Position numbers and translations under genes: made by a program. A stretch of DNA of 64,000 nucleotides from Brumimicrobium sp. (GTDB lineage: Bacteria > Bacteroidota > Bacteroidia > Flavobacteriales_D > Crocinitomicaceae). Shown piece after piece: positions 30,679 through 40,565 of this stretch. Below the pieces are notes generated by a model. It was not told the origin of the DNA, did no database searches, and worked only from the letters and a program-made list of their open reading frames with translations. The DNA lies in the NCBI GenBank assembly GCA_023957385.1, contig JAMLGZ010000001.1:730923-794922 (forward strand), read 5' to 3'. The stretch's first letter is position 1; each line of letters opens with the position of its first letter.

Positions 30679-31905
30679 TTAATATTGAGCAGTTTTACTA
30701 GCTTGTGCATGAATAACACCTGGGTAAACCTCCAAGGCTTTTTCTAAGCATATAAGAGCTAATTCTAATTCTTTCTTTTCTAGTACATAGGCAATACGAA
30801 CTTCTTGCTTGCCTAATCCTTTTGTAGCGTAAAATCCGCTTAATGGTGACATCATAACAGTATTTCCATTGTACTCAAATTCTTCTAGTAACCACTGGCA
30901 GAAATGTTCCGTATCTTCTACAGGAAATTCAGCAATACAGTAAAAGGCACCTTTTGGGTTTGGACAACGAACACCATTGATTTTATTTAATCCGTTTACC
31001 ATAATATCACGACGGCCTTTGTACTCTTCTTTTACTTTAGTAAAGTAATCTTCACTCACATTAAGAGCTCCTTCTGCTGCAATTTGTGCATAAGTTGGAG
31101 GAGATAATCTAGCTTGTGCAAATTTCATTGCTGCTGCCATGAACTCTTTATTATGAGATACTAAAGCACCAATACGAGCTCCACACATGGAATATCTCTT
31201 AGAAATAGAATCTATCATAACAACATTGTTTTCTATTCCTTTCAAGTTTAATACTGAAACAGGTTCAGCACCATCATAGCAAAACTCACGATAAACTTCG
31301 TCTGCGAATAAGAATAAGTCGTGTTTTTGAACAAGTGCACGTAGTTTTTCTAATTCTTCTTTAGAGTATAAATAGCCAGTAGGATTACCTGGATTACAAA
31401 TTAAAATAGCCTTTGTTTTTGACGTAATTTTCTTTTCGAATTCCTCAATTGGAGGCAATGCAAATCCATTGTCAATATGTGAAGTAATTGGTACAATCTT
31501 CACTCCAGCCGATGCAGCAAATCCATTATAATTCGCATAAAAAGGTTCAGGAATAATTACTTCATCATCTGGATTTAATCCAACTGCAAAGGCAAATAGC
31601 AAAGCTTCTGAACCACCGATTGTTACAATAATATCATTTGGTGTTGTTTGAATATCAAACTTCTTATAATACTCCACTAACCCTTCTCGGTAGGATAGAT
31701 TCCCATTAGAAGGAGCGTATTCTAATACTTTTAAGTCTGAATTTCGAACTGCATTTAAAGCTTCATCTGGCGTTGCTATATCTGGCTGACCGATGTTAAG
31801 ATGAATAACATGAACTCCTCTTTTCTTAGCAGCCTCTGCAAATGGCACCAATTTTCGTATTGGTGAAGAGGGCATATTAGCAGTTTTTAATGATAATTTC
31901 GGCAT
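30679..31905 (-). CDS. PLP-dependent class I/II aminotransferase
   Basis: The 408-residue protein is a fold-type I aminotransferase of the aspartate aminotransferase group. The substrate-side start HLNIGQPD, the NPGNPTG segment near 178, the PLP-phosphate aspartate in LFADEVYREF near 206 and the Schiff-base lysine in DSISKRYSMCGARIG near 240 are visible. Substrate cannot be decided. A TAATTTTG box lies 22 bases upstream of the ATG. Confidence 0.92.
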   Translation of the reverse strand: MPKLSLKTANMPSSPIRKLVPFAEAAKKRGVHVIHLNIGQPDIATPDEALNAVRNSDLKVLEYAPSNGNLSYREGLVEYYKKFDIQTTPNDIIVTIGGSEALLFAFAVGLNPDDEVIIPEPFYANYNGFAASAGVKIVPITSHIDNGFALPPIEEFEKKITSKTKAILICNPGNPTGYLYSKEELEKLRALVQKHDLFLFADEVYREFCYDGAEPVSVLNLKGIENNVVMIDSISKRYSMCGARIGALVSHNKEFMAAAMKFAQARLSPPTYAQIAAEGALNVSEDYFTKVKEEYKGRRDIMVNGLNKINGVRCPNPKGAFYCIAEFPVEDTEHFCQWLLEEFEYNGNTVMMSPLSGFYATKGLGKQEVRIAYVLEKKELELALICLEKALEVYPGVIHAQASKTAQY

Positions 31906-31927
31906 AATTTTTCTACAAATTTGGGTA

Positions 31928-31935
31928 CAAAATTA
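31928..31935 (-). promoter_or_regulatory. -7 box of the aminotransferase gene
   Basis: TAATTTTG on the minus strand, 22 bases before the ATG at 31905, fits TAnnTTTG. Confidence 0.5.
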
Positions 31936-31979
31936 CAGTTTTATTCTGTATTCTAAAACTATTGTATGTGAGATTCGAT

Positions 31980-32477
31980 TTAAACAGCTAATTCAATCAA
32001 TTGCTTGTGCCAGCTATCTTTTATGGAAACTTCCCATTTATTCTCAAAGTCAGCTTTAGTAGTAATTACATTGTTAAAAACAATGGTATTTTCATCTACA
32101 TCACCTGATTTAATCAAGTCTCTAAAGTCATTTATATTGGTGCTAAGAATCTCCTCTCCCTTTCTGTATGAAACAATCATTCTATCCATCAAAGACAAAT
32201 TGAATTCAGCATCTAAAGCCTTAAAAAACTGAAGTGATCTATCACCAGCACTTCCACATAATCTATCCTCTGTATCATCAGCTAATAAGACAATAAAACG
32301 CTTATATAAGATAACCGCTTCAGATTTCACAATGGAGCCATGAGAATCCCAATTCTCTGTAAAATCGATTAGTTTTTCATTGATTGCACTTTCCTCAGCA
32401 GGATTTAATTCACGTGCACTTTGATATACCCAAATTTTAGCTAAATCGGGGTAATTTGAAAATATATTATGTGTCAT
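31980..32477 (-). CDS. Conserved Bacteroidota protein, often misnamed ABC transporter ATPase
   Basis: The 165-residue cytosolic protein has a recognisable N-terminal pattern (IWVYQSARELNPAEESAINE; WDSHGSIVKSEAVILYKRF). Families like this are widespread in Bacteroidota and frequently labelled ABC transporter ATPase, but no Walker A, Walker B or LSGGQ motif is present here. It follows the two Fe-S oxidoreductase genes by 18 bases, so it is probably the last gene of that operon. Function unknown. Confidence 0.7.
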   Translation of the reverse strand: MTHNIFSNYPDLAKIWVYQSARELNPAEESAINEKLIDFTENWDSHGSIVKSEAVILYKRFIVLLADDTEDRLCGSAGDRSLQFFKALDAEFNLSLMDRMIVSYRKGEEILSTNINDFRDLIKSGDVDENTIVFNNVITTKADFENKWEVSIKDSWHKQLIELAV

Positions 32478-32495
32478 AATTTTAACCTTGAATAA

Positions 32496-33290
32496 CTATA
32501 AATCAGCAGCAGAAGCTATTAATTCTGCAATATCAATCACCTCTAATTTACCGTCTAAGTTCTTATTTTTAACTCCGTCTGTTAACATGGTATTGCAGAA
32601 AGGACAAGCTGTAGCTACAATATTAGCTTTTACTTCTTCAATCTCCTCAACTCGCTTGTCATTTACTTTTCTAGTACCTTTTTCTTCTTCTTTAAACATC
32701 TGAGCTCCTCCTGCTCCACAACAAGTAGAACGATTTCTACAGTTTCTCATTTCCACAAGTTCAGCGTCTAATTTTTGAAGAAGTTCTCTTGGCGCTTCAT
32801 AGATATTGTTGGCACGACCTAAATAACAAGGATCGTGGTATGTAATTCTTCTTCCTTTAAAGGATTCTCCTCCTTCTACTTTTAGTTTTCCTTCGTCAAT
32901 TAAAGATTGAATTAATTGTGTATGGTGTACAATATCATAATTACCACCTAACTCAGGATATTCATTTTTAATCGTATTAAAGCAGTGAGGGCAACCTGTA
33001 ACAATTTTTTTAATCTCATAGCCATTTAATACGCTGATGTTTTGCATTGCCTGCATTTGGAATAAAAACTCATTTCCAGCACGTTTTGCAGGGTCACCGG
33101 TACATGATTCTTCTGCTCCCAATACAGCAAATTTAACGTTACATTTATTTAGAATCTTAACGATTGCTTTTGTGATTTTCTTTGCCCTATCATCAAAACT
33201 ACCAGAACAACCTACCCAAAATAGAATTTCAGGAACTTCACCTTGCGCAGTCATCTCAGCCATTGTAGGCACTTTTAGTAATTCGCTCAT
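32496..33290 (-). CDS. CCG-domain (Fe-S)-binding protein
   Basis: The 264-residue protein has two cysteine-rich CCG-type motifs like heterodisulfide reductase subunit B: HDPCYLGRANN near 152 with CCGAGGAQMF near 191, and an N-terminal WVGCSGS with a later VTGCPHCFNT near 100. It probably carries an Fe-S cluster and takes electrons from the membrane partner encoded just upstream (33331-34671). The electron donor and acceptor are unknown. Confidence 0.85.
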   Translation of the reverse strand: MSELLKVPTMAEMTAQGEVPEILFWVGCSGSFDDRAKKITKAIVKILNKCNVKFAVLGAEESCTGDPAKRAGNEFLFQMQAMQNISVLNGYEIKKIVTGCPHCFNTIKNEYPELGGNYDIVHHTQLIQSLIDEGKLKVEGGESFKGRRITYHDPCYLGRANNIYEAPRELLQKLDAELVEMRNCRNRSTCCGAGGAQMFKEEEKGTRKVNDKRVEEIEEVKANIVATACPFCNTMLTDGVKNKNLDGKLEVIDIAELIASAADL

Positions 33291-33330
33291 GTTTTTATTT
33301 TATTTAGTATCTATAAACTACTATCAACTT

Positions 33331-34671
33331 TTACTCTTCTTCCGCCCATTTAATTCTGTCCTCAGGACTAAACTGCCATGGAGCGCCATTGTTTTCAATA
33401 TTTGTATTCATACCTGCTAATTCATTTGGAATCTTTGATTCTTCCATAACAAGGTATTGACGCATTTGCATGATAATATTCATTGGGGAAATATCAACCG
33501 GGCAAGTTTCTACACAGGCATTACAAGTAGTACAAGCCCATAATTCTTCTTCGGAAATGTAGCTGTGTAAACTCTTGCCGTCATCATAATCCTTTCCGTG
33601 TTTACGGATATTATTTCCTTTTTCATCTAAACGGTCACGTGTTGCCATCATTATAGCACGTGGTGACAATAATTTACCTGTTTGATTAGCTGGACAGTTA
33701 TCTGTACATCTTCCACATTCAGTACAAGAATATGCATCCATTAAATTCTTCCACGATAAATCTTCCACGTCTTTTGCTCCGAAACGTTGAGGCGTTGCGT
33801 TTTCATCAGGAGCAGGTGCTGCGTATGGATCAGCATCTGGGTCCATCATCAACTGCACCTCTTTCTTTACGGCCTGATTATTGGCAAATTTTCCCATAGG
33901 TTCCAAATTGGAGTAATACACATTAGGGAATGCCAAAAGGATATGCAAATGTTTGGAATATGGCAGATAGTTTAAGAAGACAAAAACCATCATAATATGT
34001 CCCCACCATCCAATACGTTCAATAATCATTAGTGTTTCATTGCTCATATTTCCAAAGAAAGCTGGACCTATAAATTGAGAAACAGCAAATCCAAAAGTAT
34101 TATCTCCTGTGAATGTAGTAGCAGCGTGAGACATATCTCTGTTAAATAGCACTTCATCAGCTCCATTCATCATGAAAATACAGCAAATAAGTGTTAATTC
34201 CATTATCAAGATCAAGTTTGCGTCTTTTCTAGGCCATCCAGCCATTTCACGCATATTTAAACGTGGTAAACGAATTAAATTACGTCTGGATAAGAATACG
34301 ATTGTAGCGATAAACGCTAAAACAGAAAGAATCTCGATTAAGGATATAATGAAAGTATAGAAACCACCTAAAGAGCCTCTAAATAATCTATGACCTCCAG
34401 TTATTCCATCTGTAAAGATTTCGATTAATTCAATTTGAGTGATGATAAAAGCAGTATAAATAAATAAGTGCATGACAGCAGGAAACCATCTTTTAAACAT
34501 CTTTTTCTGACCAAAAGCTACTAGAATCATTGTCTTCCATCTTTCAGCTTTGTTGTCTGTTCTATCTAGTTTTTGTCCAAGCAGGATGTTACTTCTAATC
34601 TTCAACATGTTTAATGTAAAGAATGTAAATCCAGCTAATGCTAATATGATAAAAATAATACTTGAAATCAT
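33331..34671 (-). CDS. Membrane-bound 4Fe-4S oxidoreductase subunit
   Basis: The 446-residue protein has an N-terminal membrane part with about five hydrophobic segments (residues 1-245). Two ferredoxin-type clusters follow: CTECGRCTDNCP starting near 316 and CTTCNACVETCPVD near 380. This resembles the HdrE/NarI plus HdrC-type fusion common in Bacteroidota. With the CCG protein downstream it probably makes a quinone-linked electron-transfer complex at the inner membrane. Substrate unknown. Confidence 0.85.
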   Translation of the reverse strand: MISSIIFIILALAGFTFFTLNMLKIRSNILLGQKLDRTDNKAERWKTMILVAFGQKKMFKRWFPAVMHLFIYTAFIITQIELIEIFTDGITGGHRLFRGSLGGFYTFIISLIEILSVLAFIATIVFLSRRNLIRLPRLNMREMAGWPRKDANLILIMELTLICCIFMMNGADEVLFNRDMSHAATTFTGDNTFGFAVSQFIGPAFFGNMSNETLMIIERIGWWGHIMMVFVFLNYLPYSKHLHILLAFPNVYYSNLEPMGKFANNQAVKKEVQLMMDPDADPYAAPAPDENATPQRFGAKDVEDLSWKNLMDAYSCTECGRCTDNCPANQTGKLLSPRAIMMATRDRLDEKGNNIRKHGKDYDDGKSLHSYISEEELWACTTCNACVETCPVDISPMNIIMQMRQYLVMEESKIPNELAGMNTNIENNGAPWQFSPEDRIKWAEEE

Positions 34672-34677
34672 AATAAT

Positions 34678-35727
34678 CTATTGTTTATTAGGAGTTGCGT
34701 TGAGTAAATCTCGTAATTTCTTCTCCTCATCTTTGGTTAAAGGAACACCTTTTGATTTTGTCCCAAAAACGGAGAAATGAATATATCTTTCAGGATGAAC
34801 TTTAATGTCGTCCACTAAGTCTTGCAAGCGCTGAGCAGTACTGTTTAACTCATTGTAAAGTTGTTCATCCTTCAAAAGTTTTCCAAGTGTACCATTTCCT
34901 TCCGAGGCATCTTTTAGTGCTAGGTTAAGTCGTTGTAGAGTTTCAGTAGCGCTAGAAATCACACCTTTTAAGTCAGAAGTCATCAATGAGTCAGTGATAG
35001 CTTCGGCATTTCCGATAGTCCTTTTTAGAGAGGCATTTGTTTCTTTAAAATTGTAGGTAATATCTTCTACATTGTCAAAAATACGGCCTAGTTTGGCTTT
35101 TTCGGAAGTGATTAAATCGTCTAAGTTATAGGCTACATTTCCAAAACGAGCAATAGCAATTTTCACCTCGTTTAGTCCTTGGTTTAAGGTGTTGGCGGCT
35201 GATGTGTCCCAGAATACGGTAATAGAAGTAACGATATTGTCGATGGAAGTCATTAAGTCTTCCAATTTACGTTTTACAGGTAATAACTGTGTTTCTAACT
35301 GTTCGGTTAATTCTTGACTCACTGAACCATATATGGTGTCTCCTATATTTAGATAACCATGTTCTGCAATATAATTTTGCTGCAACTGAACTTCGGTATT
35401 TAAAATTCCGGGAACAATCGTAATATGGGAGCCACGCGCGATCTTCATTCCATCTTTTTGAATACTAAACTTGATTAAAACCCGTTTATTTGGATCAATA
35501 AATTTATTTGGATCAACTAAGTCAACAGAAATTACATTTCCAATTACCACCCCATTTAGTGTAACAGAGGAAGAAGGAGACAATGTTCCAGAAGAGGGAA
35601 AGAAGGCATAATACACATCATCCCCACCAAAGAAACTGTTACCTTTTAGGTAGTTTATTCCAAAAATCAATAGTACTGTAGCTAATACTACAGAAAGTCC
35701 GATTTTAAATTCGTTTGATACTTTCAA
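34678..35727 (-). CDS. mlaD: MlaD/MCE family lipid-transport protein
   Basis: The protein has an N-terminal membrane helix (IGLSVVLATVLLIFGINYL), then one MCE domain (YYAFFPSSGTLSPSSSVTLNG region), then a long helical part. MlaD-type proteins bind phospholipids between the membranes. I start at TTG 35727 (giving 349 residues) because the family begins with a short KVSNEFK-type N-terminus, and a TATTTTAG box lies at 35744-35751; a longer frame to 35766 would include that promoter. The Fe-S genes follow 6 bases downstream. Confidence 0.85.
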   Translation of the reverse strand: MKVSNEFKIGLSVVLATVLLIFGINYLKGNSFFGGDDVYYAFFPSSGTLSPSSSVTLNGVVIGNVISVDLVDPNKFIDPNKRVLIKFSIQKDGMKIARGSHITIVPGILNTEVQLQQNYIAEHGYLNIGDTIYGSVSQELTEQLETQLLPVKRKLEDLMTSIDNIVTSITVFWDTSAANTLNQGLNEVKIAIARFGNVAYNLDDLITSEKAKLGRIFDNVEDITYNFKETNASLKRTIGNAEAITDSLMTSDLKGVISSATETLQRLNLALKDASEGNGTLGKLLKDEQLYNELNSTAQRLQDLVDDIKVHPERYIHFSVFGTKSKGVPLTKDEEKKLRDLLNATPNKQ

Positions 35728-35790
35728 GATAATGTATTTTGCGCTAAAATAAGAGTTAAAATACAAAGTTTAGAAAAAAAAGTGGAAAAT

Positions 35791-36957
35791 CTACTGTTTT
35801 GCCATTTTTATAGCTTTTGAGATATTGATTCTTTCACCGTTAACAAAACCAACAACGAAGGCATTTTCAAAGCCCTTAGATCTCATCTTATTTTTAAGTT
35901 CATTGGCTGACTCAAAGTCATTTTCAAAAATACCTGTAGTATATTTGTAGAGCCCATCTTGCTGATATTCAGATACGGTTACACCTTTAAATCGCTGGTC
36001 TGTTAGGGCAACTTTTACCTGAGAAGTGGCTATTTGTACTTTAAAATACACTTTATCTTTTTCTTCTTTTATGGGTATATTTACCGTATTTTGTTTGGTG
36101 TCGTCTTTTTCTAATTCTTTGATTGTATTTTCATATCCATGACCATTCTCAACTAGAGTTGTTACCCCGTCTATTTCGGCAACATATTCCTGAAATGCAC
36201 GGAATATTGAGTTTGCCATCTTTACCTGATTAGCTGTATTATGTAGGTATGTTTCCTCTTCTGGGTTAGTTAAAAATCCAGTTTCAATTAAAATACTAGG
36301 CATAGTGGTTTTATACAATACAAGAAATCCTGCTTGTTTAACCCCTCGATCTTTTCTACCTTCTACTTTAAATTGAGCTTGCACTTTAGACGCTAGACTG
36401 ATACTTTGGTTTAGAAATACACTTAGTTGCAATTGTCTCGCAATAATGGCGTCAGGAGATAAGTCAAAATCTTTGTATTTTTCTTTGCTATTATCTTCAA
36501 ATTCTATTGTACTATTTTCACGTTCGGCAACTTTTTGCTGACTTTCTGTTCTGTGTAAACCTAAAACGTATGTTTCTGTTCCACTAGCTGCGGCACTTGC
36601 GGAGTTTGCGTGTATGGAGATAAAAACATCTGCTTTGTTATTAATCGCAATTTTAGCTCTTTGGTCTAATTCCACAAAAGTATCATCATGACGTGTGTAA
36701 ATAACTTTGATATTTGGGTATTTCTTTTTAATGTATTCCCCTAATTTTAGCCCTATCGCTAATACAACATTTTTTTCATTGGTGATAGCACCGTGACAAC
36801 CAGGGTCTTTTCCACCGTGACCGGGGTCAATGACAACAGTTTTAATTCCTTTAGAAAAAATCTCATCGCTATTGGTTTGAGTATATGAAATGTTAAACAA
36901 GCCTAAAATAGAGACAAATAAAAAGATACTTTTCACCATATTTATTCCAACAACCAT
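35791..36957 (-). CDS. N-acetylmuramoyl-L-alanine amidase (Amidase_3) with SPOR-like tail
   Basis: The enzyme cleaves the amide bond between muramic acid and the stem peptide. After a signal peptide (IFLFVSILGLFNISYTQ), the zinc amidase domain shows VVIDPGHGGKDPG with the first zinc histidine, a later SIHANSA histidine motif and the glutamate in SILIETGFLTNPEEE. The C-terminal part (residues about 300-388, KVQIATS then a FENAFVVGF end) resembles a SPOR peptidoglycan-binding domain. I start at ATG 36957 because a TAATTTTG box at 37000-37007 excludes longer starts; ATG 36939 is also possible. Confidence 0.88.
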   Translation of the reverse strand: MVVGINMVKSIFLFVSILGLFNISYTQTNSDEIFSKGIKTVVIDPGHGGKDPGCHGAITNEKNVVLAIGLKLGEYIKKKYPNIKVIYTRHDDTFVELDQRAKIAINNKADVFISIHANSASAAASGTETYVLGLHRTESQQKVAERENSTIEFEDNSKEKYKDFDLSPDAIIARQLQLSVFLNQSISLASKVQAQFKVEGRKDRGVKQAGFLVLYKTTMPSILIETGFLTNPEEETYLHNTANQVKMANSIFRAFQEYVAEIDGVTTLVENGHGYENTIKELEKDDTKQNTVNIPIKEEKDKVYFKVQIATSQVKVALTDQRFKGVTVSEYQQDGLYKYTTGIFENDFESANELKNKMRSKGFENAFVVGFVNGERINISKAIKMAKQ

Positions 36958-36999
36958 GTATTTTTTTAGATTTGTAATCGTTAAAGTATATTGCATAGA

Positions 37000-37007
37000 C
37001 AAAATTA
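37000..37007 (-). promoter_or_regulatory. -7 box of the amidase gene
   Basis: TAATTTTG on the minus strand fits TAnnTTTG, 42 bases before the chosen start. It sits in a 60-base divergent gap shared with lptD. Confidence 0.5.
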
Positions 37008-37017
37008 TAAGTTCCAT

Positions 37018-39594
37018 TTGAGCAAAAAATATTCCATACTTTATTTTTTCGTCGTTGAATTGTTAATAATTCTGTCGTGTAACCCTATTTTTTCACAAGA
37101 CACACTGGTTTCTATTAATCAAGATACTTTATCAAAGATTGATAAACCACGTATTTATGCAAATGATACTACTATGGAATCTATTGTAGTATATTCATGT
37201 AGAGATTCTATTGTAGCCAATCTGAAGACGAATAAAATTTCTATGTATGGAGAGGCAAAAGTTGAATATGAAGGTATCATTCTAACAGCAGATTTAATAG
37301 AAATGGATACCAAAACCAAAGAAGTATATGCTATCTATACATTGGATGAGAATGGCAATAGAGTTGGTATCCCTAAATTTGAAGAAGGCTCGGAATCATT
37401 TACAGCGGCAAGCATTCGCTATAATTTTGAAACAGAGAAGGGATATATCGAAGAGCTGAAATTACATCAGGATGAAATTTATTTGCACATGGAAATTGCA
37501 AAACGTCAAGCAAATGAGGAAGTACATTTTATTCGAGGTAAATTTACTACGTGTGATTTAGATGATCCGCATTATCATTTCCAGTTGAGTAAAGCTGTAA
37601 TGGTTCCTAATAAACGAATTGCCACTGGTCCTATGAACTTATGGGTTAGAGGTATTCCAACACCAATAGGTTTACCCTTTAGTGTGATACCAACAGAAGA
37701 TAAAGGGCAAAAGAGTGGACTTATTTTCCCAATGATTACTCCTATTTCTCAATTTGGATTTGGTTTTCAAGATTTAGGATATTATTTTCCTATGAAGAAA
37801 TATGATTTTATTCAGACAACTTTTTATGGTAGTTTGTATTCAAGAGGAACCTTTGAGATTAGAAATCAAACAGATTATAAGAAAATCTATAAATTTTCTG
37901 GAGGTGTTAATTTAGGTTTTAGTTCATTTAGACAATCATTTCCTAACGATAAAGTTAGAAACAACAAAGTAGTAGTACAATGGGAACATAGGCAAGAAGC
38001 GAAGGCAAATCCTTATTGGAAATTTAATTCACGTGTGAATTTCCAATCAGATAATAGTGGAAAAACAACTTTGGATCCATTGAGCCAACAATATTACCAA
38101 AACAACTTTAATTCGGACATCAATTTGGTGCGAGTGTTTCCAGGGAAACCTGTTACGATTGGTTTAAAGATGGGGCTAAAGCAAAACTCTGCTTCTAAGA
38201 ATATTGATGCAGATTTACCTACTTTAAATGTCAATGTAAATCGATTCTTTCCTTTTAAGGCATTGAGAAAGAATAAAATAGGTAAGGAAAGATTTTATGA
38301 AAAAATCGGGTTTACCTATGCGATGGAAGCAAAGAATCGTTCTTTATTTGCAGATTCTTTGCTAAATCAAAAGCGTTTTGATTTAATGGCACGTCAATTT
38401 CAGAATGGTATCCGACACAGTGCCGGTTTAAGTTATCCACTCCAATTGTTTAGGAAAATAGTTACGCTAAATACTACTGCTAACTATAACTTACGTATGA
38501 ATTTCCAATCTACTAAGAAACGTTATGATACGGAAACCTCTAAAGTTGTGAATGATACTATTCGTGGTTTTGGGATGTCTCAAGATGTTTCTTTGCAAAC
38601 AGAACTTTCTACCAATCTATATGCATATTATCAATTTGTTGGAAAAAATAAGGTTAGGATGCGTCATGTGATTACTCCTCGTGTTTCATTTAGATTTCAA
38701 CCGGATATTAGCTCTTATATAACAGAAACGTTTGGTCCTGAGAATACAGAAATTCATTATTCGCCGTATGAAACTAGTTTGTATCGAGAGAGTTATGGAC
38801 GCAAAGTTGGGCAAATCAATTATTCCTTAAATAATGTATTTGAACTTAAACATAAGAAGAATAAAAGGGACACTATTTCAGAAGATGATTACACTAAAAC
38901 AAGAATAATCGACGCGCTTTCTATATCAGGGAATTATGATGTATTTAAGGATTCCATGAAACTATCGGATATTCACTTACAATTGCGAATAAGTCCACTT
39001 AGTGGATTAAGTATTGTTTCTGGGGCAACACTTTCACCTTATGCATGGAATAAAAATGGATATTCTTTCAATCGCTTAGCTTCACAGAATGGACAAGGAA
39101 TAGGGCGTATTACAACTGCTAATATCTCTACAACATATACTTTTACCTCCAAAGCATCACAAGAAAAAATCAAGCGAAATGGTGAAATTATGGGTGATTA
39201 TTGGGGAGCTGACTTCCAGTATTATGCAATGAATCCACATCAAATTATTGATTTTGATATTCCTTGGAAAATTAATTTTACGCATACTTATTTTATTAAT
39301 CTTACACCGTCAAACCCTAAACGAAGATATTCCCAAAGCCAAAATATTATGTTGAGTGGGGATGTAAGTTTTACGCAACGATGGAAACTGGGATTTGAAT
39401 CAAGTTACGATATTCAAAATAAGGGATTAACTCAAGCTAGATTGTCTCTGACGCGAGATATGCACTGTTGGCAATTGTCTTTCTACTGGACGCCAGTTGG
39501 TGGTCAGAAAAGTTTCTTAGTAAGATTTAATGCTACATCAAATTTATTCCAAAGCGCAAAGTTGGAATTAAGAAAACCACCAGAATTTTTATAA
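37018..39594 (+). CDS. lptD: LPS-assembly outer-membrane protein LptD
   Basis: The product (about 858 residues) is the Bacteroidota type of LptD that inserts lipopolysaccharide in the outer membrane. An N-terminal signal peptide (LYFFVVELLIILSC) is followed by an OstA/LptA-like beta-jellyroll (NKISMYGEAKVEYEGIILTA) and then a beta-barrel with alternating strands to the C-terminus. No in-frame ATG occurs before residue about 50, so I start at TTG 37018; TTG 36991 is the other option. It is divergent from the amidase. Confidence 0.9.
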   Translation: MSKKYSILYFFVVELLIILSCNPIFSQDTLVSINQDTLSKIDKPRIYANDTTMESIVVYSCRDSIVANLKTNKISMYGEAKVEYEGIILTADLIEMDTKTKEVYAIYTLDENGNRVGIPKFEEGSESFTAASIRYNFETEKGYIEELKLHQDEIYLHMEIAKRQANEEVHFIRGKFTTCDLDDPHYHFQLSKAVMVPNKRIATGPMNLWVRGIPTPIGLPFSVIPTEDKGQKSGLIFPMITPISQFGFGFQDLGYYFPMKKYDFIQTTFYGSLYSRGTFEIRNQTDYKKIYKFSGGVNLGFSSFRQSFPNDKVRNNKVVVQWEHRQEAKANPYWKFNSRVNFQSDNSGKTTLDPLSQQYYQNNFNSDINLVRVFPGKPVTIGLKMGLKQNSASKNIDADLPTLNVNVNRFFPFKALRKNKIGKERFYEKIGFTYAMEAKNRSLFADSLLNQKRFDLMARQFQNGIRHSAGLSYPLQLFRKIVTLNTTANYNLRMNFQSTKKRYDTETSKVVNDTIRGFGMSQDVSLQTELSTNLYAYYQFVGKNKVRMRHVITPRVSFRFQPDISSYITETFGPENTEIHYSPYETSLYRESYGRKVGQINYSLNNVFELKHKKNKRDTISEDDYTKTRIIDALSISGNYDVFKDSMKLSDIHLQLRISPLSGLSIVSGATLSPYAWNKNGYSFNRLASQNGQGIGRITTANISTTYTFTSKASQEKIKRNGEIMGDYWGADFQYYAMNPHQIIDFDIPWKINFTHTYFINLTPSNPKRRYSQSQNIMLSGDVSFTQRWKLGFESSYDIQNKGLTQARLSLTRDMHCWQLSFYWTPVGGQKSFLVRFNATSNLFQSAKLELRKPPEFL

Positions 39595-39657
39595 AATGAC
39601 AACTAATTCATTTTTGTAAACGTATGAGTAAGTAATCAATAACTTAAAATATTACTT

Positions 39658-40389
39658 ATGAAAAAAAATGTTTATGCATGTGGCTTATTTGTATTGGGTT
39701 TATTAGGGATGCAAGATTTGTATGCCCAACGTACTGTAGATTTGGAAATCGAAGTTATGAACCCCTTGGATGGAGGGATTGTATATTATAATACTCCTTT
39801 TTCATTTACCTATAAGGTGAAAAATTTATCTGGAGCTGATATTGAAGCAACGGACACTTTGAGATTCTATTTAACTTGGGATGGAAATCAAGTTTTGTTT
39901 ATGGATGATAATGATCCTAATGGAGATCTTATTGATTATTCGCCAAAAGTTAATAATGTAATAGCTGCTGGAGATGAAATTACGCTTACTCATGTATTTG
40001 CGATTGGCAATCTAACGGAAGAACCTGATATGGAATCAGAATTTTGTTTGAAAATACTTCCTTCAAATTCCCAAAATCTAATTCAGGATACGTATTTACC
40101 TAACAATGAATTTTGTTATAGCATCCAAATCAAGAATCAAGAAGAAACTGGATTAGAAAAATTTGCATCTGAACATATCCGTATGTATCCAAATCCTGCT
40201 AGTACTCAATTACACCTCGATGTTGTTCCAGATGGAGATATTTTAATTTCCACTTTAGAAGGAAGAGTAGTACAATCCATGGCAGGGACCTCTGATATAG
40301 ATGTTAGTCAAATGGAAAATGGAGTTTATCTTATTTCATTTAAGATAAAAGATAGAGCTATTTCACAGCGATTCATTATAAATAGATAG
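39658..40389 (+). CDS. T9SS-secreted protein with type A C-terminal sorting domain
   Basis: The 243-residue product starts with a signal peptide (ACGLFVLGLLGMQDLYAQ). A beta-sandwich region like a conserved CARDB-type fold follows (YYNTPFSFTYKVKNLSGADI). The last about 75 residues are a T9SS type A sorting domain: RMYPNPASTQLHLDV, then the MENGVYLISFKIKD and FIINR end. It should be exported through Sec, then through T9SS to the surface. It supports a T9SS-bearing organism. Substrate or partner unknown. Confidence 0.85.
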   Translation: MKKNVYACGLFVLGLLGMQDLYAQRTVDLEIEVMNPLDGGIVYYNTPFSFTYKVKNLSGADIEATDTLRFYLTWDGNQVLFMDDNDPNGDLIDYSPKVNNVIAAGDEITLTHVFAIGNLTEEPDMESEFCLKILPSNSQNLIQDTYLPNNEFCYSIQIKNQEETGLEKFASEHIRMYPNPASTQLHLDVVPDGDILISTLEGRVVQSMAGTSDIDVSQMENGVYLISFKIKDRAISQRFIINR

Positions 40390-40403
40390 AATTATTAAAA
40401 AAT

Positions 40404-40531
40404 ATACCCCGAGCAACCAAGATTCTCGGGGTGACAATTGTGAGGGGAGACAATCGGTCAGTAAAGCTGACCGCCTTGCCTTTCTATGTATTGTCACCCC
40501 AACGGACGAAGGAGTTTCGGGGTCTAAGATG
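40404..40531. repeat. Palindromic dispersed-repeat-like element
   Basis: GGGGTGACAAT and ATTGTCACCCC form an 11-bp perfect inverted repeat around a spacer with a GGTCAG/CTGACC hairpin. A further hairpin CCCCGAG/CTCGGGG lies at the left. Arms end in CCCGA-type sequences at both sides. The layout resembles, with a different sequence, the palindromes at 56148-56275 and 60162-60291. It lies in the 176-base gap between two convergent genes and may also act as a terminator. Confidence 0.6.
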
Positions 40532-40565
40532 ATATCAATATTTTATTCTAAATGTACAACGGGTT

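Noticed and set aside
31980..32477. ABC transporter ATPase name for the 165-residue protein
   Set aside because: No Walker A, Walker B or signature motif is present; the name appears to be inherited from databases.
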